NCBI GenBank assembly: GCA_018267385.1
Contig: JAFDYN010000004.1
Span: 61,059 to 125,058, forward strand
Direction of reading: 5' to 3'
Length of the DNA stretch: 64,000 nt
DNA from: Bacteroidota bacterium
GTDB lineage: Bacteria > Bacteroidota > Bacteroidia > Chitinophagales > LD1
Both the position numbers and the translations under genes were made by a program. Under the pieces are notes generated by a model. It saw only the letters and a program-made list of their open reading frames with translations, made no database searches and was not told the DNA's origin. Below are positions 46,501-54,780 of the stretch, piece by piece (position 1 is the first letter of the stretch; each line of letters opens with the position of its first letter).

Positions 46501-47902
46501 GCGTGAGTATAGGAAGGTAAACGATCAGGATAATGATCTGCCCAAAGACAGCGGCGCTCATCATTTTTCCAGCGGCGTGGCTGACCTCACCGTCCATCTC
46601 ATCTGTGCTGATCTCGCAGCCCGGCCTGTGATGCCCCTGATGCAGGCGGTGCATGACAGCCTCTACTATGATCACAGCACCATCTACTATCAGACCAAAG
46701 TCCAGGGCACCGAGGCTCATCAGGTTGCCGCTTACGCCAAAAATATTCATCATAATAATGGCGAACAGCATGGCCAAAGGTATGACAGATGCTACCAGCA
46801 AACCGGCGCGGATATTGCCCAGGAAGATGACCAGGATAAAAATGACAATGAGTGCGCCCTCTATCAGGTTTCGCTCTACAGTCGAGATCGCATTATTTAC
46901 CATTTTGGTCCGGTCCAGAAATGGCTCTATCACTACCCCTTCCGGCAGTGTTTTTTGTATCTCAGCTATGCGTTTTTTCACGACCGTGATCACCTCTGAG
47001 GAGTTGCCTCCTTTGAGCATCATGACTATGCCGCCGGCTACTTCGCCTTTATCATTGTAGGTCATAGCCCCATAGCGTATAGCAGAGCCGATCCTGACAG
47101 CCGCTATATCGCGTATGAGCAGTGGTATACCATGCGCTACTGTTTTGACAGGTATTGTGCCGATATCATCTTCCGTTTTCACCAGGCCCTCGCTGCGGAT
47201 GTAGAGGACGGTCGGGCCTTTTTCTATATAAGCACCACCGGTATTCTGGTTGTTCTTTTGCAGTGCATCCATCACATCCTGTATAGTCAGGCCTTGGGCT
47301 TTGAGCCGCAAGGGGTCTATTTCTACCTCATATTGCTTCAGGTGGCCGCCAAAACTACTGACATCGGCTATGCCCTTGGTACCCAGCAGTTGTTTGCGCA
47401 CTATCCAGTCCTGTATCGTGCGTAGCTCGGTGTCAGAGTATTTACTCTCAAAACCCGGGCGGGGCCGTATCACATACTGGAATATCTCTCCCAGTCCGGT
47501 GGTCACCGGCCCCAAAGTGGGAGTGCCAAGACTGGGCGGCAGCTCGCTCTGCACCTGCACGAGGCGCTCAGCTATCTGCTGGCGCGCCCAGTAGACATCC
47601 GTTTTATCATCAAATACGATAGTGACGAGCGAGAGCCCGAAACGTGAAAAGGAACGCTGCTCTATGATCCCCGGGATATTGCGCGTAGCCATCTCTATAG
47701 GAAAGGTGATGACACGCTCTATATCAGCAGCTCCCAGCGAGGGAGAGGTGGTGATGACGAGTACCTGGTTATTAGTAATATCAGGTACTGCGTCTATGGG
47801 TAGCGAACGGAGACTCAGTACTCCGTATATGATAAGCCCTACGGTAAACAGGCCTATCACCAGCTTATTGCGGATAGAAAATCCGATAATATACTTCAGC
47901 AT
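43538..47902 (-). CDS. CzcA-type heavy-metal RND pump fused to a TolC-like channel
   Basis: 1454 residues. Residues 1-1034 are a complete RND transporter with 12 predicted membrane segments. TM4 reads LGALDFGLIVDGAVIIVEA; Asp401, Asp407 and Glu414 align with the proton-relay residues of CzcA, and this DFG-x3-DGA pattern is that of the divalent-cation (Zn, Co, Cd) subgroup rather than the Cu/Ag group. Residues about 1060-1454 are a TolC-like outer membrane factor. The junction at 1043-1062 (GAVAILMLCLMTAPAMLSAQ) looks like a signal peptide with a cleavage site. Such fusions are common in Bacteroidota. The metal specificity is inference from the motif. Confidence 0.93.
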   Translation of the reverse strand: MLKYIIGFSIRNKLVIGLFTVGLIIYGVLSLRSLPIDAVPDITNNQVLVITTSPSLGAADIERVITFPIEMATRNIPGIIEQRSFSRFGLSLVTIVFDDKTDVYWARQQIAERLVQVQSELPPSLGTPTLGPVTTGLGEIFQYVIRPRPGFESKYSDTELRTIQDWIVRKQLLGTKGIADVSSFGGHLKQYEVEIDPLRLKAQGLTIQDVMDALQKNNQNTGGAYIEKGPTVLYIRSEGLVKTEDDIGTIPVKTVAHGIPLLIRDIAAVRIGSAIRYGAMTYNDKGEVAGGIVMMLKGGNSSEVITVVKKRIAEIQKTLPEGVVIEPFLDRTKMVNNAISTVERNLIEGALIVIFILVIFLGNIRAGLLVASVIPLAMLFAIIMMNIFGVSGNLMSLGALDFGLIVDGAVIIVEAVMHRLHQGHHRPGCEISTDEMDGEVSHAAGKMMSAAVFGQIIILIVYLPILTLEGIEGKMFKPMAETVAFAIIGAFILSVTYVPMMASVMLSRRIGGKPSLADRAMSILEGAYLWTLRNVLRVPAVIISVAVLLFVASIGILSTMGGEFIPKLEEGDFAVDTRVLTGSSLSTTIHSTQQAAHILLTRFPEVEKVVTKIGSGEIPTDPMPMDASDMMVVLRPKSEWKSAKTFDDLAEKMNKALEEVPGITTGFQFPVQMRFNELMTGGRQDVVCKIFGDNIDTLTACSRQVAQLVSGVQGARDLYVETVTGLPQMVIRYNRDALAQYGLSVAAVNEVIKSSLAGAACGMVYEGERRFDLVVRMGEKDKRQLSDIQNLPVLTPSGQQIPLYQVADVQIQVGPNQIQREDAQRRISLGFNVRGRDVQSVVQELQSQIAARVKLPAGYYITYGGQFENLVAAKKRLSITLPVGLLLIFVMLFFAFQSIRQGLLIFSAIPLSAIGGVLALWLRGMPFSISAGVGFIALFGVAVLNGIVLISEFNALRDEGVEDLTERVMKGTRTRLRPVLMTAAVASLGFMPMAMSSGAGAEVQRPLATVVIGGLITATLLTLIVLPLIYIWSERKGRKPSGRTGAVAILMLCLMTAPAMLSAQQTISLRQAIDSAMIHDLSIRASVLHVSSSQHLEHSAWDLPATSATGEYGQINSIYLDSKFSVSQSIAFPLLYTGQKALYRSQTGVAETELQMSKTDIERQVAGIYYEMILARQKRKVLVDADSMYSTFIRLEAARYSAGDIDAIEQAASQAASRQIRLQLQQLDVDYSALQLALSRLMRSSVLYDPADTILKLQMPVQADTALYEQHLSIRHMSQQADAARHEWQVARWRLLPLFTLGYSNQSINGYMRTTTGESYYTSAARFQSGFVGLGIPVFFGAGDARIRAARDNYKRTLAEYEEVRSRRKTERQILLLRYQAAIHTLDQYELTTLPQAQTIRAGATRRLQQGSINYIEWMMLVNQSLTIRTDYLSAIGEYNKTVLDLSIYFKNNQ

Positions 47903-47977
47903 ATAAATGATTCTGATCGAGATAAAAGAAGATCAGCCTGACAGCGATGCTGCAGGCACAAGGCAAAAAACTGTCGA

Positions 47978-48355
47978 TCAGGAACGCTTTGGTGGCTGCC
48001 AGATCAGATGGGCAGCATCAGCAGGAGTATAAGATGGGTGGTACTCCGGCGAAGGTATAGATCTCGTATCCAGCCTTAGCACGACCTCAGCCTGTACTGG
48101 CGGGACGGTAGAAAAAGCAGGGATGAAATGAAAAATGGCCTCATCAGATTTGAAAGGCAGCTCTTTGTCCTCATTATCATGCGTACGGTCTGTAGAATAG
48201 TGCATATAGAGAAAGGACCACAGAGAAAGGTCAGGCTGCATGGCCCTGTGCTGAGAATAATGGGAGAAAAGGCGAGGCAGGCGTGAAAGCTGATGCAGCT
48301 CCGACTGATTGAACAGGAGCGCAAACAGTAAAAATGCACTTACATAAGCTTTCAT
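47978..48355 (-). CDS. Small periplasmic protein leading the metal efflux operon
   Basis: 125 residues from the ATG at 48355. The frame continues upstream, but that part runs into tRNA-Ser and is not coding. The signal peptide region is MKAYVSAFLLFALLFNQSE. The mature part is His-rich and acidic, with HYSTDRTHDNEDKELPFKSDEAIFHF at about residues 52-77; the D-x-x-LPFK pattern recurs, to my recollection, in small proteins encoded just before CzcA-type pumps in Bacteroidota. His and Asp clusters suggest metal binding (inference). A TACTTTTG -7 match lies at 48362-48369. It precedes the pump by 75 bp. Confidence 0.75.
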   Translation of the reverse strand: MKAYVSAFLLFALLFNQSELHQLSRLPRLFSHYSQHRAMQPDLSLWSFLYMHYSTDRTHDNEDKELPFKSDEAIFHFIPAFSTVPPVQAEVVLRLDTRSIPSPEYHPSYTPADAAHLIWQPPKRS

Positions 48356-48361
48356 CTCAGG

Positions 48362-48369
48362 CAAAAGTA
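48362..48369 (-). promoter_or_regulatory. Possible -7 element of the metal efflux operon
   Basis: TACTTTTG on the minus strand fits TAnnTTTG exactly, but it would place transcription start at or next to the start codon. No -33 TTG is seen. Either the transcript is leaderless or the match is chance. Confidence 0.3.
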
Positions 48370-48479
48370 GAGAAAAAAATCTATTTGGGGTGCCGGCTAC
48401 ATGCCAGATGCTATACCTGCAGATACAAGCCCGCAAATAAGACGGACTCGTATCTGGTGTCTGATAGGAGACAAATATG

Positions 48480-48566
48480 CAGAGAGGAAGGGATTCGAAC
48501 CCTCGATACGCTTTCACGTATACACACTTTCCAGGCGTGCTCCTTCAACCACTCGGACACCTCTCT
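48480..48566 (-). tRNA. tRNA-Ser (anticodon GGA)
   Basis: 87 nt. The acceptor stem AGAGAGG pairs with CCTCTCT, the T-loop is TTCGAAT, and the D-arm starts TGTCCGAGTGG. The anticodon loop CTGGAAA gives GGA (complement of 48530-48532), reading UCC and UCU. The long variable arm (TATACG..CGTAT) is diagnostic for a class II tRNA. No CCA is encoded. Confidence 0.96.
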
Positions 48567-48603
48567 AGGAAATGGGAAGGCGAATATAAGCCCTTTTCGG
48601 AAA

Positions 48604-49377
48604 TTACAGCTGAAATACTTTGAGTGCGTTGGCAGTAGTAATATCGGCCACCTGAGCGAGACTGAGACCGGTGACAGCCGCCACCTCCTCTGCTATGATA
48701 CGAATGTAGGATGGCTCGTTACGCTTGCCGCGATAGGGTACCGGTGTGAGATACGGCGCATCTGTCTCCAGCACGACGTGATCCAGTCCTGTTTCCTTTA
48801 GGACCTCTTTCAGTCCTGCATTTTTGTAGGTGACTACCCCACCTATGCCGAGCATAAAGTCGAGCTTGATAATCTCCCGTGCCTCCTCTACCGAGCCGCT
48901 AAAGCAATGAAAGATCCCTTTGATCCTGCCCTTGTATTTCTTCAAAACCTCTATACAATCGTAGGTAGACTTGCGCGAGTGTATCACGATAGGCAGTCCA
49001 CGCTCTATGGCCCAGCCTATCTGTATCTCAAAGGCTTCAAACTGCTGCTCCTTGTGTGTCACATCCCAGTAGAAGTCCAGGCCGATCTCGCCTACGGCGT
49101 AGTACTTAGTACCATTATCCAGATACTGTAGTGCGGTGGCGAGCTCCTGCTTGTAGTTTTCATTGATGCTGCATGGATGCACACCCATCATAGGATAGAT
49201 GGTCTGCCTGCCGGTAGAGGACTGGCACAGCTTCAGCAGCCGGTCATGGGTCTCATGATCTATGGCGGGCAGAAAAATTTTCTCGATGCCGCTGTGATAG
49301 GCGCGCTGGAGTACTTTATCTATATCACTGTCAAACTGCTCACCGTAGATGTGAGCATGTGTATCTACTAAAACCAT
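48604..49377 (-). CDS. TatD family metal-dependent deoxyribonuclease
   Basis: 257 residues. The metal ligands are His7 and His9 (VDTHAHI), the Glu in VGEIGLDFYWD, His in VIHSRKS, His in IFHCFSG, and the Asp in LETDAPYLTPVP. The order and length match the YcfH/TatD amidohydrolase family. It probably acts in DNA repair or D-aminoacyl-tRNA related processing; the family has several reported activities. It lies 15 bp after the deacetylase gene in an operon, and tRNA-Ser follows 37 bp downstream. Confidence 0.94.
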   Translation of the reverse strand: MVLVDTHAHIYGEQFDSDIDKVLQRAYHSGIEKIFLPAIDHETHDRLLKLCQSSTGRQTIYPMMGVHPCSINENYKQELATALQYLDNGTKYYAVGEIGLDFYWDVTHKEQQFEAFEIQIGWAIERGLPIVIHSRKSTYDCIEVLKKYKGRIKGIFHCFSGSVEEAREIIKLDFMLGIGGVVTYKNAGLKEVLKETGLDHVVLETDAPYLTPVPYRGKRNEPSYIRIIAEEVAAVTGLSLAQVADITTANALKVFQL

Positions 49378-49392
49378 GACGCAAAGAAAGCG

Positions 49393-50097
49393 TCAATCAG
49401 GGAGAGTTTCAAACGTATACCCTAGCTGGCTGTAGTGCTCCAGCACGAGAGGTAGGGCATAGAGCATCTTGTCCATGGCCTTCAGGCTGTCATGAAAGAC
49501 CACAATAGACCCCGCCACGGCATTATTGATCACGTTATCCAGTACCTGCTCTTTGGTGATCCTAAGGTCAAAGTCAAAGGAGAGCACATCCCACATCACG
49601 ATCTTGTATCGCTTTTTGAGCTTGTTGTATTGTGCTATGGTCAGCTTGCCATAGGGCGGGCGAAAGTACTGATGCTCCTCTGCTGGCTCCTCCTCATGGT
49701 GAGCGCCGGCAGGTACTGCGTGGGTACCCATAGCCTGGAGCTGGCTGGTGCATTGAGCCACATTCTCATAGTAAAGTTCATTTTGCACCTGCCAGCCGTT
49801 CAAATGGTCAAAGGTGTGGTTTCCTATCTTGTGTCCCTCTGAGAGGATACGGTAGTAAATGTCAGGATGCGCAGCTACATTTTTGCCCAATACAAAAAAA
49901 GAAGCTTTGGCGTCATATTGCTTCAGTATGTCTAGCACCACCGGGGTAGCCTCCTCTATCGGCCCGTCATCAAAGGTCAGATAAAGCTTCTTCTCACGTG
50001 TACGGACCTTCCATAGTGCAGAGGGGAGAAGTCTGCGGGCAGCCTTGGGGGTTTTTACGATAGACAGATTATCAAACATTAGCGGGTTTGTCAGCAA
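49393..50097 (-). CDS. Polysaccharide deacetylase (NodB domain)
   Basis: 234 residues. NodB motifs are present: TFDDGP (Asp43, Asp44), HTFDH (His94 and His98), and RPPYG. The metal ligands of the family (Asp, His, His) are intact. It removes N-acetyl groups from a polysaccharide, possibly peptidoglycan or an exported glycan. I see no clear signal peptide, so its cell compartment is unclear. It is the first gene of an operon with tatD. Confidence 0.9.
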   Translation of the reverse strand: MLTNPLMFDNLSIVKTPKAARRLLPSALWKVRTREKKLYLTFDDGPIEEATPVVLDILKQYDAKASFFVLGKNVAAHPDIYYRILSEGHKIGNHTFDHLNGWQVQNELYYENVAQCTSQLQAMGTHAVPAGAHHEEEPAEEHQYFRPPYGKLTIAQYNKLKKRYKIVMWDVLSFDFDLRITKEQVLDNVINNAVAGSIVVFHDSLKAMDKMLYALPLVLEHYSQLGYTFETLPD

Positions 50098-50280
50098 TAT
50101 TTCACCATAGACACCTCAAAAAGAGGAAAGGTTTAATATTTAGTTTACAAATAAAGCTTTAAACGCGGTCTTTCAGGTTTATTTTCCTGACACTCTGTTA
50201 TTATATGAAATAACGTAATCTATCAGTGAAACGTTGCCCCGACCAGTCAATTCCATTATTTCCACTATTTTTCGGGCATT

Positions 50281-51822
50281 ATGAGTGAAAGAAGAGTCAG
50301 GGTGCGTTTTGCCCCATCTCCCACCGGTGGCCTGCATATAGGCGGGGTGAGGACAGCATTATTCAACTATCTACTTGCCAAAAAGCACGGCGGGGATTTC
50401 ATCCTGCGTATAGAAGATACGGACCAAAACAGGTTTGTAGAAGGTGCCGAGGAGTATATCATCAACTCACTGAAGTGGTGTGGCATAGAGCCCAACGAAG
50501 GCATCGGCTTCGGCGATGGTACACACGCTCCATACCGCCAGAGCGAGCGCAAGCCTATGTACCGCCAGTATGCCGAGCGGCTGGTAGAGTCCGGTCATGC
50601 TTATTATGCCTTTGATACAGAAGAAGAGCTGGACAAATGGCGCGAAGATATGGCTGCACAAGGTGTACCCTCTCCACAATATAGCGCGGTAACCAGGCAG
50701 TACCTGAAAAACTCTACCTCGCTCTCTGCTGATGAGGTAAAGACGCGCATGGAGCGCGGAGACAAGTATGTGATCCGCTTTAAAATGCCGCGTAATGAGG
50801 ATGTGAAGTTTCACGATCTGATCCGTGGCTGGGTCACTTTCAATACTTCACAGCTGGACGATAAGGTGCTGCTGAAGAACGACGGTATGCCTACCTATCA
50901 CCTCGCTCACGTGGTGGACGATACCCTGATGGAGATCTCTCATGCTATCCGTGGTGAGGAGTGGCTGCCATCTGCGCCACTGCACGTACTTTGCTTCCGC
51001 GCGCTGGGCTGGGAGTCTACTATGCCTCAGTATGCGCACTTGCCCCTGATACTCAACCCGGATGGCAAGGGCAAGCTAAGCAAGCGCTATGCTGATAAAC
51101 TTGGTTTCCCATCGTTCCCGCTGTCATGGACCACTACCAATAAAGAAACTGGTGCTCCTGAGTTAAATGTAGGCTACAAGGAAACGGGTTTCATGCCTGA
51201 TGCATTTATCAATTTTCTGGCGCTGATCGGATGGCATCCGGGCGGAGACAAGGAGATCATGACGCTGGATGAAATGGTAGAACTATTCTCGCTCGAAAAG
51301 GTACATAAAGCAGGTGCGAGGTTCGATTATGAGAAGGCAAAATGGTTTAACCAGCAATACCTGAAGGCCAGGTCTAATGTAGAACTGGCTGCGGCAGTCA
51401 AAGAAGATATTGAAGCCGCAGGCTTCACGCTGGGCGATAACAAACTGGCCGAATACTGCGGTCTGATCAAGGAGCGGGCTACTTTTACAAATGACATCGT
51501 ATCTATAGGCGTATACCTATACAAGGACATACAGTACTACGATGATGAGACGATCAGGAAAAAATGGAAGCCGGAGATCAAAACCAAATGGGACGAATAT
51601 ATAACCGGCAAGGACCTGTCTGCGCTGGGAGCGGATACCATGATGAATGAATTCATCGCTTTCACCGGGCTAAAGACCGGTGAGATCATGCCGGTACTGC
51701 GTGTGGCGCTGGCAGGCGTACTGCAGGGGCCACCGGTGGTAGATATGGCAAAATTCCTCGGGGCGAAAGGCACTGCGGAACGCCTTAAAAAATCTTTTGA
51801 TTATTTTGAATCAGTACGCTAA
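50281..51822 (+). CDS. gltX: Glutamate--tRNA ligase
   Basis: 513 residues. The HIGH motif is PSPTGGLHIGGVRTALFNY (His19), and the KMSKS loop is GKLSKR (Lys265-Leu-Ser-Lys268). GWHPGG and the C-terminal anticodon-binding domain are present. It charges tRNA-Glu (or also tRNA-Gln in a non-discriminating form; I cannot tell here). It has its own 180-bp upstream region, with the 6-bp hairpin GTTATT/AATAAC near 50197-50214. Confidence 0.96.
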   Translation: MSERRVRVRFAPSPTGGLHIGGVRTALFNYLLAKKHGGDFILRIEDTDQNRFVEGAEEYIINSLKWCGIEPNEGIGFGDGTHAPYRQSERKPMYRQYAERLVESGHAYYAFDTEEELDKWREDMAAQGVPSPQYSAVTRQYLKNSTSLSADEVKTRMERGDKYVIRFKMPRNEDVKFHDLIRGWVTFNTSQLDDKVLLKNDGMPTYHLAHVVDDTLMEISHAIRGEEWLPSAPLHVLCFRALGWESTMPQYAHLPLILNPDGKGKLSKRYADKLGFPSFPLSWTTTNKETGAPELNVGYKETGFMPDAFINFLALIGWHPGGDKEIMTLDEMVELFSLEKVHKAGARFDYEKAKWFNQQYLKARSNVELAAAVKEDIEAAGFTLGDNKLAEYCGLIKERATFTNDIVSIGVYLYKDIQYYDDETIRKKWKPEIKTKWDEYITGKDLSALGADTMMNEFIAFTGLKTGEIMPVLRVALAGVLQGPPVVDMAKFLGAKGTAERLKKSFDYFESVR

Positions 51823-51863
51823 ATTTATAGAGGGAAAGGCGCTAAAATATTTTCAAAAAAATC

Positions 51864-51895
51864 TTGGCGCATTTAAAACACTCTTTATTTATTTG
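51864..51895 (+). promoter_or_regulatory. Possible promoter of the acidic protein
   Basis: TTG (51864-51866), a 21-nt spacer and TTTATTTG (51888-51895) fit the Bacteroidota consensus except for one mismatch in the -7 box. Confidence 0.35.
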
Positions 51896-51935
51896 CCGTC
51901 AGTAAGCCAAAATTAAAAACCATAAACTAAGTCAT

Positions 51936-52271
51936 ATGCCACGCAAGAAACGCGAAGAAGAGGATGACCTCGATCTCAACTCCAAAAAGAAAGGGAAGAG
52001 CGATGATGACGACGATGAAGATCTGGAAGATGAAGAGGACGAGGACCTGGATGCCTCTGAGGCAGAGTTTGAGACAGAGGAGAGCGAGCCATCAGAAGAT
52101 GATATCCGCGATCTGGACCTTGAGGAATTTGAAGACCTGATAGATAATAAATCTAAGGGTAGCAAAGGCCGCAAGAGAGACGAAGACGAAGATGATGACT
52201 TTGATGACTTTCAGGAGGAAGAGGAGTTTGATGACTTCGGCGGTGGCGGAGGATTCGATGATGATTTCTAA
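51936..52271 (+). CDS. Highly acidic low-complexity protein, function unknown
   Basis: 111 residues dominated by Asp and Glu with scattered Lys and Arg, opening [19 protein letters not shown]. Lys-rich patches ([16 protein letters not shown]) alternate with acidic runs and the C-terminus is Gly- and Phe-rich ([11 protein letters not shown]). It is probably disordered. No signal peptide or known domain. The C-terminal DDF-like end recalls tails of proteins that contact SSB or polymerase partners, but I have no specific evidence. A strong terminator follows, so it is monocistronic. Confidence 0.75.
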   Translation: MPRKKREEEDDLDLNSKKKGKSDDDDDEDLEDEEDEDLDASEAEFETEESEPSEDDIRDLDLEEFEDLIDNKSKGSKGRKRDEDEDDDFDDFQEEEEFDDFGGGGGFDDDF

Positions 52272-52290
52272 GGCACACCAAAACTATGGT

Positions 52291-52321
52291 AGCATACAGC
52301 CCCTGGCTGTATGCTTTTTTA
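52291..52321 (+). terminator. Strong intrinsic terminator of the acidic protein gene
   Basis: AGCATACAGCC (52291-52301) pairs with GGCTGTATGCT (52305-52315) around CCT, followed by six T residues. It lies 19 bp after the stop codon. Confidence 0.92.
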
Positions 52322-52342
52322 TTTCTGCTAAACAATAATGAT

Positions 52343-52750
52343 ATGTCACGTCCCGTCAGAGTACTGGTAGCCAAAGTAGGCCTGGATGGCCATGACCGCG
52401 GCGCTAAAGTCATAGCCTCGGCCCTGCGAGATGCGGGTATGGAGGTGATCTATACCGGCCTGCGCCAGACACCGGAGATGGTAGTCAATGCAGCACTGCA
52501 GGAGGACGTAGACGCGATAGGTATCAGCATCCTCTCCGGTGCGCACAATACGGTATTTCCAAAGGTGCTCTCTCTCATGAAAGAGAAAGGTATGGACGAT
52601 GTACTGCTTACAGGCGGCGGCATCATACCCGGTGATGATATGCAGCAGCTCAAAGAGCAAGGCTGCGGAGAACTCTTCCCTCCGGGCACTCCGACCAGTG
52701 AGATAGCCGACTATATCAAGGCCTGGGTGGGTACACATCGGTCTTTCTAA
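52343..52750 (+). CDS. Stand-alone B12-binding protein (methylmalonyl-CoA mutase C-terminal domain type)
   Basis: 135 residues. I start at the ATG at 52343, since upstream in-frame sequence covers the terminator. The cobalamin motif is complete: [12 protein letters not shown] (Asp-x-His-x-x-Gly), GISILSG (Ser-x-Leu) and LLTGGGI (Gly-Gly). It is the small subunit or C-terminal module of class I mutases. The large substrate-binding subunit is not in this window, so the partner (methylmalonyl-CoA, isobutyryl-CoA or ethylmalonyl-CoA mutase) cannot be named. The ABC-F gene starts 37 bp downstream. Confidence 0.9.
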   Translation: MSRPVRVLVAKVGLDGHDRGAKVIASALRDAGMEVIYTGLRQTPEMVVNAALQEDVDAIGISILSGAHNTVFPKVLSLMKEKGMDDVLLTGGGIIPGDDMQQLKEQGCGELFPPGTPTSEIADYIKAWVGTHRSF

Positions 52751-52787
52751 GGCTGTCCCTTCGCTTTTTCGTATTATTGCGCCCAAT

Positions 52788-54707
52788 ATGCATTATCTAT
52801 CTGTAGAGGGCCTCTCTAAATCCTTTGGCGCCAAGCCTGTTTTCTCAAATATCACCCTGAATATCTCTGAAGGAGATAAGGTGGGCCTGATAGCCAAAAA
52901 CGGGGCAGGCAAAAGTACTATGCTCAATATCATAGCGGGCAGAGACACTGCCGAGGAGGGCAAAGTATGGGTACATAAAGATGTGAAGGTCTGCTTTCTG
53001 GATCAGGAGCCAGTCTTTGACCCGACCAAGACCGTAGTCGAAAACATATTTGACCACAGGCATCCTATGATAGATGCAGTGAAAGAATATGAAGCACTGA
53101 TGGAAGATGAGAACCCCGATGCTGACAAGCTGACGGATGCGATGGGTAAGATGGATGAGCTGAATGCCTGGGACTTTGAGAGTAAGGTACATCAGATATT
53201 AGGCAGGCTGAAAATAGGTACTCTGACCAATAAAGCGGGCCAGCTCTCCGGCGGTCAGAAGAAACGCCTGGCACTGGCCAAGACACTGATAGATGTAGAG
53301 TTTGACGCAAGCCGCAAGCTGCTGATCATGGATGAGCCGACCAACCACCTTGACTTTGATATGATAGAGTGGTTGGAAAACTTCCTCGCTGACTCCAAGA
53401 TGACACTCCTGCTAGTCACACACGACCGCTATTTCCTGGACTCTGTGTGCAATGAGATCATGGAGCTGACACCGGGCGAGCTTTATACTTATCCGGGAGA
53501 CTACGAATACTTCCTAGAGAAGAAGGCAGAGAGAGAGGCGACTGAGAGCGCCAGTGTAGACAAAGCGCGTAACCTGATGCGCAAAGAACTGGACTGGATG
53601 CGTAAGCAGCCTAAGGCGCGTACTACCAAATCCAAATCGCGCATCGATGCCTTCTACGAGCTGCAAACTAAAGCAGCCGGCAAGACCAAAGAGCAGGAGC
53701 TGATGCTCAATGTCAAGATGTCCCGCCTCGGTGGCAAAATACTAGAGCTCAAAAAGGTCTATAAAGCCTATGGAGAAAAGAAAATCCTGAATGGTTTTGA
53801 CTATACTTTTAAGAAAGGTGACCGGATAGGTATCATAGGGGAAAACGGAGTAGGTAAAACCACCTTCCTCAATATTCTATTAGGCATAGAAAAGCCAGAC
53901 ACCGGCAAGATCAACGTGGGTGATACAATAGTCTTTGGCTACTTTGACCAGAAAGGCCTGCAGTGGAAAGAGGACAAGCGGGTGATAGAATACGTCAAAG
54001 ATATTGCAGAACATTTTCCGCTGGCCAATGGCGATAAAGTCTCTGCTACCAAGTTTCTGGAGCTTTTCCAGTTTACGCCTGAGCAGCAATTTACCTTTAT
54101 ATCAAAGCTGAGCGGCGGTGAGAAGAAGCGGCTGCAGCTCCTGGCTATCCTCTTTAATAATCCGAATTTTCTAATACTGGATGAGCCTACTAATGACCTG
54201 GATCTGATCACCCTCCAGGTATTGGAAGACTTCCTGCTTTCGTATCAAGGCTGTGTGATCATTGTATCTCACGACAGGTACTTTATGGACAAGCTGGTAG
54301 ACCACCTGTTTGTATTTGAAGGCAAGGGCGTGATCCGTGATTTCCCGGGCAACTACACTTTGTATCGCTTCTATAAGGACCAGGAGAAAAAAACAGGTAC
54401 CTTCAGCCAGGAGGCTAAATCATCCCTGCTACAGGCAGAGCCGGAGGAGAAAGAAGAAAAACCGATCGTCAAGGCAGAGGCAGCTACTTCAAAAAAAATG
54501 TCCTTTAAAGAAAAATTTGAATTTGAGGCACTGGAGAAGGAACTCCCGGCACTCACCAAAGAGCGCGATGAACTAAATGACAAGATCGCATCAGGCACAC
54601 TGCCATATGAAGAGCTGCAAAAAGTGCTGGCGCGTATAGCGGAGGTGACGGGACAGCTGGAGTCAAAGGAAATGCGCTGGCTGGAGCTGAGCGAGAAGAC
54701 AGCTTAA
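52788..54707 (+). CDS. ABC-F family ATPase (Uup-like)
   Basis: 639 residues with two ATP-binding domains and no membrane domain. Walker A motifs are KNGAGKST (37-44) and GENGVGKTT; signatures LSGGQKKRL and LSGGEKKRL; Walker B LLIMDEPTNHLD and LILDEPTNDLD. The linker holds a long helical arm (about 245-305). A C-terminal coiled coil (about 580-639) resembles that of Uup. ABC-F proteins act on the ribosome; Uup is also linked to DNA branch handling. It is not an exporter. Confidence 0.93.
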   Translation: MHYLSVEGLSKSFGAKPVFSNITLNISEGDKVGLIAKNGAGKSTMLNIIAGRDTAEEGKVWVHKDVKVCFLDQEPVFDPTKTVVENIFDHRHPMIDAVKEYEALMEDENPDADKLTDAMGKMDELNAWDFESKVHQILGRLKIGTLTNKAGQLSGGQKKRLALAKTLIDVEFDASRKLLIMDEPTNHLDFDMIEWLENFLADSKMTLLLVTHDRYFLDSVCNEIMELTPGELYTYPGDYEYFLEKKAEREATESASVDKARNLMRKELDWMRKQPKARTTKSKSRIDAFYELQTKAAGKTKEQELMLNVKMSRLGGKILELKKVYKAYGEKKILNGFDYTFKKGDRIGIIGENGVGKTTFLNILLGIEKPDTGKINVGDTIVFGYFDQKGLQWKEDKRVIEYVKDIAEHFPLANGDKVSATKFLELFQFTPEQQFTFISKLSGGEKKRLQLLAILFNNPNFLILDEPTNDLDLITLQVLEDFLLSYQGCVIIVSHDRYFMDKLVDHLFVFEGKGVIRDFPGNYTLYRFYKDQEKKTGTFSQEAKSSLLQAEPEEKEEKPIVKAEAATSKKMSFKEKFEFEALEKELPALTKERDELNDKIASGTLPYEELQKVLARIAEVTGQLESKEMRWLELSEKTA

Positions 54708-54721
54708 GTTGACTAAAAGCA

Positions 54722-54754
54722 AAAACAGCGCAGGTATTCACCTCGCGCTGTTTT
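54722..54754. terminator. Bidirectional terminator between the ABC-F gene and the giant T9SS gene
   Basis: AAAACAGCGC (54722-54731) pairs with GCGCTGTTTT (54745-54754). AGGT and ACCT extend the stem inside. Both outer arms are A/T-rich, so the hairpin can stop transcription from either side. Confidence 0.75.
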
Positions 54755-54780
54755 AAGAAAAAAACCCGTTATCGTTGTGA

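Noticed and set aside
48356..48517. Longer N-terminus for the small metal-operon protein
   Set aside because: The extension would start inside tRNA-Ser and puts non-hydrophobic sequence before a good signal peptide. The ATG at 48355 is better.
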